Shown here piece by piece: positions 28,591 to 37,339 of a DNA stretch of 64,000 nt. The notes beneath the pieces were generated by a model. The model was not told the DNA's origin. It worked only from the letters and a program-made list of their open reading frames with translations, and made no database searches. The DNA lies in contig NZ_LMNX01000005.1 of the NCBI RefSeq assembly GCF_001423425.1, positions 62,001-126,000 of the forward strand. Reading direction: 5' to 3'. The DNA is from Rhizobium sp. Leaf306 (GTDB taxonomy: Bacteria > Pseudomonadota > Alphaproteobacteria > Rhizobiales > Rhizobiaceae). The position numbers were made by a program, and so were the translations under genes. Every line of letters starts with the position of its first letter. Position 1 is the first letter of the stretch.

Positions 28591-29313
28591 ATGGATGCCA
28601 GACTGATTTCGCCCGATCTCCTCAAATACTCGGCGACGCACAATCCAAAACCGCCGCCGCGGCTGGGAACGCGTTACGGACGGCGAGGTGGCTTTCTGCC
28701 CGAGCCCGGAAATACGATCGTCTGCCATCTGGACAAAGGATCGGCAACGCAGGCGCTGCTTGTCGCGGCACGCGCGCGCTATCTCGACATGCCGGAAGCC
28801 GACCGTTTCATCTTCACGCCGATCACCAGCCTGCACATGACGCTGTTCCAGGGTGTCATCGAATACCGCCGCAAGCCTCGCTTCTGGCCGGACGATATGC
28901 CGCTTGAGACGCCGATCGAGGACATGACGGAAATCATGGCGGCCCGGCTCGAAGGGTTCTCGACGCTTGATCCGTTCCAGGTGACCGTGAAAAGCGCCAA
29001 ACCGTCGGGTCTGGTGGTGGAGGGGAAGTCCGAGAATGACCGCAGGGCGATGAAGGCCTGGCGCGATGCGCTGGCGAAGCTCCTCGGCTATCGCCATCCG
29101 GATCACGACGACTATGCCTTCCACATTACCTTTGCCTATGTGATCGAGCGCCTGTCGGATGCAGCGCTGCCGGCCTGGCAGACGATGCTCGACGAGGTGA
29201 CCGCTGAGATCCAGCGCGCGGCCCCGGTGCTGGAATTGCGGCCGCCGGCATTCTGCTCGTTCGAGGACATGAACCATTTCCACGAACTGATGATTTTCGA
29301 TTCCGAGACCTGA
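28591..29313 (+). CDS. DUF1868 protein, 2H phosphodiesterase fold
   Basis: 240-residue protein with the two His-x-Thr motifs of the 2H phosphoesterase superfamily: SLHMTLFQG near residue 81 and AFHITFAYV near 178. They fit the DUF1868 branch. Other 2H proteins cleave cyclic or 2'-5' nucleotide phosphodiesters or ligate RNA ends; the substrate here is unknown. The gene overlaps the following glutathione S-transferase gene by one base (TGATG), implying translational coupling. Asp/Glu-rich loops (DDMPLETPIEDM) lie between the motifs. Confidence 0.8.
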   Translation: MDARLISPDLLKYSATHNPKPPPRLGTRYGRRGGFLPEPGNTIVCHLDKGSATQALLVAARARYLDMPEADRFIFTPITSLHMTLFQGVIEYRRKPRFWPDDMPLETPIEDMTEIMAARLEGFSTLDPFQVTVKSAKPSGLVVEGKSENDRRAMKAWRDALAKLLGYRHPDHDDYAFHITFAYVIERLSDAALPAWQTMLDEVTAEIQRAAPVLELRPPAFCSFEDMNHFHELMIFDSET

Positions 29314-29975
29314 TGGAAACCGCGCTGATGGAAAAACTCGTCCTCTATATCGCCAATAAGAACTATTCGTCCTGGTCCTTCCGGCCGTGGATTGCGCTGA
29401 CCGCGGCCGGCGTTCCTTTCGAGGAAGTGCTGATCCCGTTCGATTATCCGGCCGGCAATCCACGCTACAAGACGATCTCGCCCAATGGCCAGGTACCGGT
29501 TCTGTATCATGGCGACGTGCGTGTCTGGCAGTCGCTGTCGATCATCGAATACGCGGCCGAGCTGTTTCCCGAGAACGGGATCTGGCCGAAGGCTCCAGCG
29601 GATCGTGCCGTCGCCCGCTCCATCTCGATGGAAATGCTCTCGGGCTTTCGGGCGCTGCGCAATGCCTGCCCGATGAACTTCCGCCGGCAGAAGCGCCGCA
29701 TCGCTCTCCCCGACGGCCTGATGGAAGACGTCGCGCGCATCTCCACGATCTGGCGGGAACTGCGCGCGAAATCCGGCGGTCCCTTCCTGTTTGGCGACTT
29801 TACCGCAGCGGACGCGATGTTTGCGCCGGTCGTCAATCGCTTTGCGGTCTATGATCTGGTAGACGACGCCGATACGCTTGCGTATATGGAGGCAATGACG
29901 TCGCATCCGGCCTGGGTTTCATGGCAGGAAGCGGCCCTTCAGGAGACAGCAATCGTAGAAGAAGACGAGGCCTGA
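29313..29975 (+). CDS. Glutathione S-transferase family protein
   Basis: 220-residue GST. The thioredoxin-like N-terminal domain contains NYSSWSFRPWIAL (Ser/Tyr candidates for thiolate activation), the cis-Pro motif GQVPVLYHGDVRVWQSLSIIEY (split by a short loop), and then an all-helical C-terminal domain with FLFGDFTAADAMFAPV. It is closest to the bacterial zeta/YfcF-like style of GST. ATG 29313 overlaps the DUF1868 stop; an alternative ATG at 29328 would lose 5 residues. Likely a cytosolic dimer; substrate unknown. Confidence 0.86.
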   Translation: METALMEKLVLYIANKNYSSWSFRPWIALTAAGVPFEEVLIPFDYPAGNPRYKTISPNGQVPVLYHGDVRVWQSLSIIEYAAELFPENGIWPKAPADRAVARSISMEMLSGFRALRNACPMNFRRQKRRIALPDGLMEDVARISTIWRELRAKSGGPFLFGDFTAADAMFAPVVNRFAVYDLVDDADTLAYMEAMTSHPAWVSWQEAALQETAIVEEDEA

Positions 29976-30026
29976 GGTGTTTCGGCGTGGTTTGCGAAAA
30001 AATCCCGCCAATATCCCTGCAGGGAC

Positions 30027-30055
30027 TGGTCAAGTACCCGGTTGGCATGTATAAG
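30027..30055 (+). promoter_or_regulatory. Housekeeping promoter of rpmF
   Basis: TGGTCA at 30027-30032, a 17-nt spacer, and TATAAG at 30050-30055 preceded by TG (extended -10). It lies about 90 nt upstream of rpmF. Confidence 0.55.
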
Positions 30056-30143
30056 CGCGCCAAATTTCCGAGATCGAGACATGGAATGTTCGGCCTCAGT
30101 TCCGGCCGGAAATCCCTGTTTTGCACGAAGTGGAGTAACGAAA

Positions 30144-30329
30144 ATGGCTGTACCTAAAAGAAAAACGAGCCCGTCGAAGCGCGGTATGCGCCGCTCTGCT
30201 GACGCTCTCAAGACCCCGACATTTGTCGAGGACAAGAACTCCGGCGAACTGCGCCGTCCGCACCATATCGATCTCAAGACCGGTATGTACCGCGGCCGTC
30301 AGGTTCTGACGCCGAAGGAAAGCGCATAA
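30144..30329 (+). CDS. rpmF: 50S ribosomal protein L32
   Basis: 61-residue basic ribosomal protein of the large subunit. It starts [18 protein letters not shown], the hallmark of L32, and keeps alphaproteobacterial spacing; the two zinc-binding Cys pairs found in some L32 proteins are absent. ATG 30144 follows GGAG. It has its own promoter and a strong terminator, with no linked fabH/plsX as seen in gammaproteobacteria. Confidence 0.97.
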   Translation: MAVPKRKTSPSKRGMRRSADALKTPTFVEDKNSGELRRPHHIDLKTGMYRGRQVLTPKESA

Positions 30330-30350
30330 GCTTTTCTGATGATTGCTTGA

Positions 30351-30376
30351 AAGGCCGGCTTTGCCGGCCTTTTTTG
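30351..30376 (+). terminator. Rho-independent terminator of rpmF
   Basis: AAGGCCGGC (30351-30359), loop TTT, GCCGGCCTT (30363-30371), then T run. It lies 22 nt past the rpmF stop and may also serve the converging phaR. Confidence 0.92.
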
Positions 30377-30420
30377 TTGTGCGCTCGGTAAGGCGCGTTT
30401 CTTCCCGCAGCAGGTGCCGT

Positions 30421-31023
30421 TCAGGTGCTCATGCTGTCGAGACGACCCTGAAGCGCGCGGAGCTGCTCCTTCAGTTCGTCGATGTCCTTGGCTTCCGCCT
30501 TCTTGCCCGATGGTGGGGCGGACTGGTGCTGAGGCGGCGTCGCGGCACCGGCAAAGGGCGCGAACATCTGCATGGCCTGACGGAACATGTCCGTATTGCG
30601 CCGCACCTGTTCTTCCATCATCTGCATCGGAAGATGCAGGTTCTTGGCGATCGGCGTGTCACCGAACGCACTCGTCATCTGCTCGCGCATCTGCACCTGC
30701 TGGTCCGTAAACGTCTTCATCGAGTGTTCGAGGAAGGTCGGCACCACCATCTGCATCTGATCACCGTAATAGGAAATCAGCTGTCGCAAGAAGGACACCG
30801 GCAGAAGCGTGTTTCCCGTCTTGGACTCCTGCTCGAAAATGATCTGGGTCAGAACCGAGTGCGTGATGTCCTCGCCCGTCTTGGCATCCTGAACCGTAAA
30901 TACCTCGCCCTTCTTGACCATTTTAGCCAAGTCTTCGAGCGTCACGTATGTGCTTGTTCCGGTGTTGTAGAGGCGCCGGTTCGCGTATTTCTTGATCGTC
31001 ACGTCACCTTCGGTCTTTGCCAT
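30421..31023 (-). CDS. phaR: Polyhydroxyalkanoate synthesis repressor
   Basis: 200-residue PhaR. The N-terminal DNA-binding block (TIKKYANRRLYNTGTSTYV, residues 9-27) and the PHB-accumulation domain after it are diagnostic. The C-terminal part is Met/Gln-rich, with a Pro/Lys linker and a short terminal coiled coil (KDIDELKEQLRALQGRL). PhaR proteins bind DNA and PHB granules, repressing phasin or pha genes until polymer appears. GGAGGG precedes ATG 31023; an in-frame start 21 nt further up lacks this. Divergent from phaAB, the usual rhizobial arrangement. Confidence 0.95.
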   Translation of the reverse strand: MAKTEGDVTIKKYANRRLYNTGTSTYVTLEDLAKMVKKGEVFTVQDAKTGEDITHSVLTQIIFEQESKTGNTLLPVSFLRQLISYYGDQMQMVVPTFLEHSMKTFTDQQVQMREQMTSAFGDTPIAKNLHLPMQMMEEQVRRNTDMFRQAMQMFAPFAGAATPPQHQSAPPSGKKAEAKDIDELKEQLRALQGRLDSMST

Positions 31024-31253
31024 GATTTCCCTCCACTTCGCCATTCGCGCGATTATTAGTGCTTGGCATCTTCTCCCGCCTCGAATGTAAGCTTAAATTG
31101 GCGCAACTGACAATCGATTTGTGCGCCGCGATGGATCACCATGCTGCGCAGCAAATCGATGAAAAACCGGGTGTTTCGGGCGAAAACCGGGCTTTTGACA
31201 GGGCGCTCAGGCTTTGCCAGTCTCGGTGCCAAGAAACGGAAAGAGGAGACATC

Positions 31254-32435
31254 ATGTCCAATCCATCCATCGTTATCGCAGCCGCAGCACGAACGGCCGT
31301 CGGCTCCTTCAATGGCGCATTTGCAAACGTGCCCGCACACGAACTTGGCGGCGCGGTAATCAAGGAGGTGCTGGCGCGCTGTGGCGTGGAGGCGGGGGAA
31401 GTGGACGAGGTCATCATGGGGCAGGTCCTGCCTGCCGGCGAGGGACAGAACCCCGCCCGTCAGGCGGCGATGAAGGCCGGTATCCCGCAGGAGGCGACGG
31501 CCTGGGGCGTCAACCAGCTCTGCGGTTCCGGTCTTCGTGCGGTCGCACTGGGCATGCAGCAGATCGCGCTCGGCGACGCCAAAATCATCGTCGCGGGAGG
31601 CCAGGAATCCATGTCGATGGCCCCGCATTGCGCACATCTGCGCGGCGGCGTGAAGATGGGCGATTTCAAGATGATCGATACGATGATCAAGGATGGCCTG
31701 ACCGACGCGTTCTACGGCTATCACATGGGCATCACCGCTGAAAACATCGCCCGACAGTGGCAGTTGTCGCGCGAGGAACAGGATCAGTTCGCGGTGTCCT
31801 CGCAAAACAAAGCGGAGGCAGCGCAGGTTGCTGGCCGCTTCAGGGACGAGATCGTTCCGTTCCTGATCCAGACCCGAAAGGGCGATGTTCGCGTCGAGAA
31901 CGACGAATACATCCGTGCCGGTGCGACTTTGGAGGGGATGGCGAAGCTTCGGCCGGCCTTCGACAAGGAAGGCACAGTGACTGCCGCCAACGCATCCGGC
32001 CTTAACGATGGCGCCGCCGCAGCGTTGCTGATGACGGAGGAAGAAGCCGGTCGTCGTGGCATTGCGCCGCTCGCGCGCATCGTCTCCTGGGCCACCGCCG
32101 GCGTCGATCCGCAGATCATGGGAACCGGCCCCATCCCGGCTTCGCGTCGCGCGCTGGAAAAAGCCGGTTGGAAAATCGGCGATGTGGATCTGATCGAAGC
32201 GAATGAGGCGTTTGCCGCACAGTCCTGCGCGGTCACGCGGGATCTGGGCCTCGATCCGTCGCTCGTCAACGTCAACGGCGGAGCGATCGCCATCGGTCAC
32301 CCGATCGGTGCGTCGGGTGCGCGAATTCTCAATACGCTGCTGTTCGAAATGAAGCGCCGTGGCGCGAAAAAGGGGCTTGCGACGCTCTGCATCGGGGGCG
32401 GTATGGGCGTCGCCATGTGTCTGGAAGCGCTCTAG
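31254..32435 (+). CDS. phaA: Acetyl-CoA acetyltransferase (beta-ketothiolase)
   Basis: 393-residue thiolase that condenses two acetyl-CoA to acetoacetyl-CoA for PHB synthesis. The active-site nucleophile Cys is in [10 protein letters not shown] (near residue 89), the His in [12 protein letters not shown] (near 349), and the second Cys in GGGMG context near 379 ([13 protein letters not shown]). AGAGGAG precedes ATG 31254; the frame is open further upstream to 31059, but the extension has no family support. It is followed 81 nt later by phaB. Confidence 0.96.
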   Translation: MSNPSIVIAAAARTAVGSFNGAFANVPAHELGGAVIKEVLARCGVEAGEVDEVIMGQVLPAGEGQNPARQAAMKAGIPQEATAWGVNQLCGSGLRAVALGMQQIALGDAKIIVAGGQESMSMAPHCAHLRGGVKMGDFKMIDTMIKDGLTDAFYGYHMGITAENIARQWQLSREEQDQFAVSSQNKAEAAQVAGRFRDEIVPFLIQTRKGDVRVENDEYIRAGATLEGMAKLRPAFDKEGTVTAANASGLNDGAAAALLMTEEEAGRRGIAPLARIVSWATAGVDPQIMGTGPIPASRRALEKAGWKIGDVDLIEANEAFAAQSCAVTRDLGLDPSLVNVNGGAIAIGHPIGASGARILNTLLFEMKRRGAKKGLATLCIGGGMGVAMCLEAL

Positions 32436-32516
32436 CACTGGGTGGCAGCTGCCCACGTTATCGGCGTGAGCAGCTCCGTTACGCTGACGGCGGCGACGGT
32501 ATGAAAGGAAGTTTAC

Positions 32517-33245
32517 ATGGCGCGTATCGCGTTGATTTCAGGAGGCACGCGCGGCATCGGGGCTGCGATCAGCACTGCCATGAAAGCGGCAGGCTATTCG
32601 GTCGCCGCAAATTTTGCGGGCAATACCGAAAAGGCCGCTGAGTTTCACGCGGCGACGGGCATTCCGGTGTTCCAGTGGGACGTGTCGGATTACGATGCCT
32701 GCGTGAAGGGCATCTTTGAAGTCGAAGCGCAGCTCGGGCCTGTCGACGTCCTCGTCAACAATGCCGGAATCACCCGCGACGGCATGTTTCACAAGATCAC
32801 GCCACAGCAGTGGAAGGAGGTCATTGATACCAACCTTTCCGGCCTGTTCAACATGACCCATCCGGTGTGGCCCGGCATGCGCGAGCGCGGCTTCGGCCGC
32901 ATCATCAACATCTCCTCGATCAATGGCCAGAGGGGCCAGATGGGGCAGGTGAACTATTCCGCCGCCAAGGCTGGCGATCTCGGCTTCACCAAGGCTCTTG
33001 CGCAGGAAGGGGCCTCGAAGAACATCACCGTCAATGCGATCTGCCCCGGCTATATCGGAACCGACATGGTGCGTGCCATCCCGCAAAAGGTGATGGATGA
33101 GAAGATCATCCCGCAGATACCTGTCGGACGGTTGGGCGAACCGGAAGAAATCGCCCGCTGCGTGCTGTTTCTAGCCTCTGAAGAAGCCGGATTCATTACC
33201 GGCTCGACGCTCAGCGCAAATGGCGGTCAGTATTTCGCCGGGTAA
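32517..33245 (+). CDS. phaB: Acetoacetyl-CoA reductase
   Basis: 242-residue short-chain dehydrogenase/reductase that makes (R)-3-hydroxybutyryl-CoA with NADPH, the monomer for PHB. The cofactor loop GGTRGIGAAIS lies at residues 7-17, and the catalytic Ser and Tyr-x-x-x-Lys are in NISSINGQRGQ and NYSAAKAG. FHKITPQQWKEVI is typical of PhaB. GAAAGGAAG precedes ATG 32517. Forms an operon with phaA and is closed by a bidirectional terminator. Confidence 0.96.
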   Translation: MARIALISGGTRGIGAAISTAMKAAGYSVAANFAGNTEKAAEFHAATGIPVFQWDVSDYDACVKGIFEVEAQLGPVDVLVNNAGITRDGMFHKITPQQWKEVIDTNLSGLFNMTHPVWPGMRERGFGRIINISSINGQRGQMGQVNYSAAKAGDLGFTKALAQEGASKNITVNAICPGYIGTDMVRAIPQKVMDEKIIPQIPVGRLGEPEEIARCVLFLASEEAGFITGSTLSANGGQYFAG

Positions 33246-33253
33246 GCGGATAC

Positions 33254-33284
33254 AAAAAAACCGGCGCCCATGGGACGCCGGTTT
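33254..33284. terminator. Bidirectional terminator, phaB and glycine-zipper gene
   Basis: AAACCGGCG (33258-33266) pairs with CGCCGGTTT (33276-33284) over a 9-nt loop. Extra A residues at 33254-33257 give a T tract on the minus strand. Confidence 0.85.
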
Positions 33285-33308
33285 CTATTCTGCGACTAAA
33301 CGCAGGAC

Positions 33309-33563
33309 TTAGCGGCAACGCGCTTCGTATGTACGGCCATAACGGTCGCGATAGACGCAGTAACCATTGCGCTTCTGCGATTCGCCGATAGCAGCGCCAA
33401 CCAGACCGCCGCCGACAGCGCCGACTGCAGCGCCACCCCAGCTGTTGGTCACAGCGCCACCGATAACGGCGCCCGAAGCAGCACCGATTGCAGTGCCCTT
33501 TTCAGTGGATGTGCAGGATGCCAGCATTCCGACGAGAGCGCCGACGAGCAAAACTTTTTTCAT
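33309..33563 (-). CDS. Small glycine-zipper lipoprotein
   Basis: 84-residue lipoprotein. The lipobox LASC places the modified Cys at residue 17. The rest is a glycine zipper (AIGAASGAVIGGAVTNSWGG, then AVGAVGGGLVGAAIG) and a short basic tail with two Cys (GYCVYRDRYGRTYEARCR). Such proteins insert in or bridge the envelope; function is not established. AAGGAAAG precedes ATG 33563. It follows the DUF3309 gene by 40 nt, with a small hairpin between, so it is probably co-transcribed from the EcfG-type promoter at 33816-33840. Confidence 0.82.
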   Translation of the reverse strand: MKKVLLVGALVGMLASCTSTEKGTAIGAASGAVIGGAVTNSWGGAAVGAVGGGLVGAAIGESQKRNGYCVYRDRYGRTYEARCR

Positions 33564-33603
33564 GTCACTTTCCTTCCCTTGGTAACGTGCGGCTTCGCCG
33601 CTT

Positions 33604-33759
33604 TTAGATCCTGCCCATCAGCAGGAGGATGATGATAATCAGCACAACGAGGCCGAGACCGCCGGACGGACCATAACCCCAGTTCCGGCTGTGCCCCCAA
33701 TTCGGCAGCGCGCCGATCAAAAGCAAAATCAGTACGATAAGTAGGATGGTTCCGAGCAT
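33604..33759 (-). CDS. DUF3309 membrane peptide
   Basis: 51-residue hydrophobic peptide. Two membrane segments (MLGTILLIVLILLLIGALP and the C-terminal GLGLVVLIIIILLLMGRI) are joined by a short WGHSRNWGYGPSGG linker, which fits the DUF3309 family. No biochemical function is known to me. ATG 33759 follows GGAG. A perfect EcfG-type promoter lies 57 nt upstream, placing it in the general stress response. An in-frame upstream start at 33849 would overlap that promoter and is rejected. Confidence 0.85.
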   Translation of the reverse strand: MLGTILLIVLILLLIGALPNWGHSRNWGYGPSGGLGLVVLIIIILLLMGRI

Positions 33760-33815
33760 AGGCTTGTACTCCGCTGACCTACCGGCTCGACATGTCCGGT
33801 TGGGATTGCCGAGAA

Positions 33816-33840
33816 AACGTAGCATGGGAACTTTTGTTCC
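33816..33840 (-). promoter_or_regulatory. EcfG/RpoE2-type promoter of DUF3309 gene
   Basis: On the minus strand GGAAC (33836-33840), 16-nt spacer, CGTT (33816-33819). This exactly matches the general stress sigma consensus of alphaproteobacteria. Predicted transcript start is near 33808. Confidence 0.8.
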
Positions 33841-34140
33841 ACTCACCACTTGCTTGTCCGTGGGGTGTGGTTAACGGGTTACACTTTCGCCATGCGTCGG
33901 AAAGCCGGGTAATGTTCGAAACAGATCGGGAACGCTCCGGAATCCGCAATCGTCGCCGATTCGTTCACGTTTGTTCGAACGAAACTGGCTTGCGTATCGT
34001 ACGCATGTTGATCCTGGAAATCGTGGTCTCGCCTTGTCGAGGACAACATATCGGCTTGCGTTTATCGTCGAGCATGGCCATCTGATACTGCGATTGCGTT
34101 TCCGTGGAGGATCGCATCGGCGGATAAGCAGGAACTGGCT
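33841..34140. other. Leader region of the SUV3-like helicase gene
   Basis: About 300 bases without a convincing gene. It holds an 8-bp palindrome GTTCGAAC, a GCGTA-TCG-TACGC inverted repeat, and a poor EcfG-like match (GGAAC-N17-CGTC from 33929). The open frames here are short, lack ribosome sites and have no recognisable composition. Confidence 0.4.
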
Positions 34141-37100
34141 TTGCATTCTCAGCCCATGATTCTCAGCGGCCGCGGCGTCACGGCCGTGCTAGGCCCCACC
34201 AATACCGGCAAGACCCATTATGCCATCGAGCGCATGGTTGCGCACGGTTCCGGCGTCATCGGTCTGCCCCTTCGCCTGCTTGCACGCGAGGTCTATACGC
34301 GTGTCGTGGAGAAGGTGGGCTATCACAATGTCGCGCTGATCACGGGCGAGGAAAAGATCACGCCGCATATGGCGCGCTTTTCCGTCTGCACCGTCGAGGC
34401 GATGCCGCGCGAGACAAAGGCCGCCTTCGTCGCTATCGACGAGGTACAGCTGGCCGGCGATCTCGAGCGCGGGCACATCTTCACCGACCGCATCCTGCAT
34501 CTTCGCGGACGCGAGGAGACGTTGCTGCTCGGTGCCGGCACCATGCGGCCGATCCTCGAACGGCTGCTTCCCGGGATCACCGTGGTCGAACGGCCGCGCC
34601 TCTCGCAGTTGTTTTATGCCGGTCAGAAAAAGATCACCCGCCTGCCGCAGCGTTCCGCGATCGTCGCCTTCTCTGCGGAAGAGGTCTATGCGATCGCCGA
34701 ACTGATCCGCCGCCAGCGCGGTGGTGCGGCTGTCGTGCTTGGCGCCTTGAGCCCGCGCACCCGCAATGCACAGGTCGCTCTCTATCAGGAAGGCGATGTG
34801 GAATATCTCGTCGCAACCGATGCGATCGGCATGGGCCTCAATCTCGATGTGGATCACGTTGCCTTCGCTCAGGATCGCAAGTTCGACGGCTATCAGTTCC
34901 GCAATCTCAATCCGTCCGAAATGGCGCAGATTGCCGGGCGTGCGGGCCGCCACCTGCGTGACGGAACCTTTGGTGTCACCGGGCAGGTCCAGCCGTTCGA
35001 CGACGAACTGGTCGAGCGGATCGAGGGTCATCATTTCGAGCCGGTGAAAGTGCTGCAGTGGCGCACGAAAAGCGTCGACTATTCCTCGCTTGCCGCTCTG
35101 CGTGCCAGTCTCGACCGGCCGCCGACCGTGGCGGGGCTTGCCCGCGCGCTGCCGGCAATCGATATCCAGGCGCTCGACTATCTGTCGCGCTACGCAGAAA
35201 TCCGCGATACGGCGACAACGCCGGAGCGGGTGGAAAAATTGTGGGAGGCCTGCGCTCTGCCGGACTATCGGCGGATTGCCCCTGCGCAACACGCAGACCT
35301 CATTTCGACTCTTTTCTCGGATCTTGTGCGCTTCGGCACGGTGAACGAGCAATTCATGGCAGAACAGGTTCGCCGCGCCGACCGGACCGACGGAGAAATC
35401 GACACCCTGTCGGCCCGAATCGCGCAGATTCGTACCTGGACCTATGTTTCGAACCGCCCTGGCTGGCTTGCCGATCCGACACACTGGCAAGAAAAGACAC
35501 GGGAAATCGAGGATAGGTTGTCGGACGCGTTACATGAACGGTTGACGAAACGCTTTGTTGATCGCAGGACATCTGTGCTCATGAAGCGCCTAAGAGAGAA
35601 TGCGATGCTGGAAGCTGAAATCAGTGTGAATGGGGATGTCTTCGTCGAAGGCCATCATGTGGGGCAATTGGCTGGATTCCGATTCACGCCTATAGCCGGC
35701 ACGGAGGGTCCAGATGCGAAGGCCGTCCAGGGTGCCGCGCAAAAGGCGCTTGCGCTGGAGTTCGAGGCACGCGCCGCGCGGCTTTATGCATCCGGCAACA
35801 ACGACCTTGCTGTCGGCTCGGACGGTTCCGTGCGCTGGCTAGGCGAACCTGTCGGCCGGCTTGCGTCAAGCGACCATATCATGCGCCCGCGCCTGATCCT
35901 GCTTGCCGACGAGCAGTTGACCGGCAATGCCCGCGAACACGTCGTTGCGCGCATCGAGCGTTTCGTGAACCATCACATTGCGACCGTGCTGAAGCCGCTG
36001 GACGATCTGTCGCGCGCTGAAGACCTGCAGGGTCTCGCCAAGGGCCTGGCCTTCCAGCTGGTCGAAAACCTCGGCGTCATGTTCCGGCGCGATGTTGCCG
36101 AAGACGTGAAGACGCTCGATCAGGATGCGCGCGCTTCGATGCGCCGATACGGCATCCGCTTCGGCGCCTACCATGTGTTCATGCCGGCGCTGCTGAAGCC
36201 TGCTCCGGCCGAGCTTATCACGCTTCTCTGGGCGCTGAAGAACGACGGCATCGACAAGCCGGGTTACGGCGATCTCATTCCGGCGCTTGCTGCCGGCCGC
36301 ACATCGGTCGTCGCGGATCCTGCTTTCGAGCGTACCTTCTACAAGCTCGCCGGTTTCCGCTTCCTCGGCAAGCGTGCCGTTCGTATCGACATTCTCGAGC
36401 GTCTGGCCGATCTCATCCGTCCGCTGCTGCAGTGGAAGCCGGGCTCCAGCCCGCGTCCAGAAGGCGCCTATGACGGTCGCCGCTTCGTGACGACGACAGC
36501 CATGCTGTCGATCCTCGGCGCAACGCCTGACGATATGGAAGAAATTCTGAAAGGCCTCGGCTATCGCGCCGATGCCGTGAAGCCTGAAGAGGCGCAGGCA
36601 TTCCTGGCTGGCCAGGAGCCAGCTGCGGCTGCCCCTGCCACGCCAACGGCTGCAGCAGACGAGGCCGCACCGACTGCCGAAGGCGATCAGGGCGAAGAAA
36701 CTGAAGCAACCGAAGCTTCCGCTGAGGTTGTGGCGCCTGCTGAGGCTGCTGCTCCTGCAGAAGACGCTGCGAGTGAAGAAGCTGCAGCGCCTGACGTCGC
36801 CGCTTCCATGGAAGCTGAAACCGTTGAGGCACCTGCAACGGCCGAGCCGGACGCTCAGGCCGAGACAGCCGCCTCGACTCAATCTGCCGCTGCCGTCGAA
36901 CCCGAAGAAGCAAAGCCTGTTCTCCTGTGGCGCCCGGGTGGCGGTCGCGAGAACAGCCAGCGCCAGGGTGGTCGGCCACAGCAGGGTGATCGCCGTGGTA
37001 ACGGCCAGGGTCAGCGCAATGCCGGTGCTGCCTCAGCAGGCCGCACCCAGGAAGCCCGCCCCCAGGGCGAAGCCGCTCCCAAGGAAGGCCGTCGCGATGG

Positions 37101-37335
37101 TCGTCGGGATGGCGAGCGCCGTGACGGTGGTCGTCCAAACCGCGACAACAACAACCGTCGGCCTGAAAACCGGGGCGATCGTCCCGAGCGCGGAGATCGT
37201 AACGATCGTCCGGACCGTAACAAGGGACCGCAGCCCGCTCGCTTTGAGGCCAAGCCACCGCGCAAGGAAAAGCCGATCGATCCGGATTCGCCCTTTGCCA
37301 AGCTTGCTGCTCTCAAGGAGCAGATGAAGAAGTAG
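34141..37335 (+). CDS. SUV3-like DExH RNA helicase with disordered tail (MgpS-type)
   Basis: 1,064-residue superfamily 2 helicase related to mitochondrial SUV3 and to the rhizobial MgpS proteins. Walker A is GPTNTGKTHY (residues 18-27) and the Walker B/DEVQ box is at 100-103. The helicase C domain carries ATDAIGMGLNLDVDHVAF and QIAGRAGRHLRDG. A low-complexity tail follows: Ala/Glu-rich from about 820 to 930, then Arg/Gly/Asp/Asn-rich, ending PFAKLAALKEQMKK. The role is probably RNA unwinding or degradation. TTG 34141 follows AGGA by 7 nt; ATG 34156 is the alternative. An S4 protein gene begins 4 nt after the stop. Confidence 0.88.
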   Translation: MHSQPMILSGRGVTAVLGPTNTGKTHYAIERMVAHGSGVIGLPLRLLAREVYTRVVEKVGYHNVALITGEEKITPHMARFSVCTVEAMPRETKAAFVAIDEVQLAGDLERGHIFTDRILHLRGREETLLLGAGTMRPILERLLPGITVVERPRLSQLFYAGQKKITRLPQRSAIVAFSAEEVYAIAELIRRQRGGAAVVLGALSPRTRNAQVALYQEGDVEYLVATDAIGMGLNLDVDHVAFAQDRKFDGYQFRNLNPSEMAQIAGRAGRHLRDGTFGVTGQVQPFDDELVERIEGHHFEPVKVLQWRTKSVDYSSLAALRASLDRPPTVAGLARALPAIDIQALDYLSRYAEIRDTATTPERVEKLWEACALPDYRRIAPAQHADLISTLFSDLVRFGTVNEQFMAEQVRRADRTDGEIDTLSARIAQIRTWTYVSNRPGWLADPTHWQEKTREIEDRLSDALHERLTKRFVDRRTSVLMKRLRENAMLEAEISVNGDVFVEGHHVGQLAGFRFTPIAGTEGPDAKAVQGAAQKALALEFEARAARLYASGNNDLAVGSDGSVRWLGEPVGRLASSDHIMRPRLILLADEQLTGNAREHVVARIERFVNHHIATVLKPLDDLSRAEDLQGLAKGLAFQLVENLGVMFRRDVAEDVKTLDQDARASMRRYGIRFGAYHVFMPALLKPAPAELITLLWALKNDGIDKPGYGDLIPALAAGRTSVVADPAFERTFYKLAGFRFLGKRAVRIDILERLADLIRPLLQWKPGSSPRPEGAYDGRRFVTTTAMLSILGATPDDMEEILKGLGYRADAVKPEEAQAFLAGQEPAAAAPATPTAAADEAAPTAEGDQGEETEATEASAEVVAPAEAAAPAEDAASEEAAAPDVAASMEAETVEAPATAEPDAQAETAASTQSAAAVEPEEAKPVLLWRPGGGRENSQRQGGRPQQGDRRGNGQGQRNAGAASAGRTQEARPQGEAAPKEGRRDGRRDGERRDGGRPNRDNNNRRPENRGDRPERGDRNDRPDRNKGPQPARFEAKPPRKEKPIDPDSPFAKLAALKEQMKK

Positions 37336-37339
37336 GCGC

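Noticed and set aside
33929-33954. GGAAC-N17-CGTC before the helicase gene
   Set aside because: Lacks the conserved TT of the -10 element; kept only as a note.
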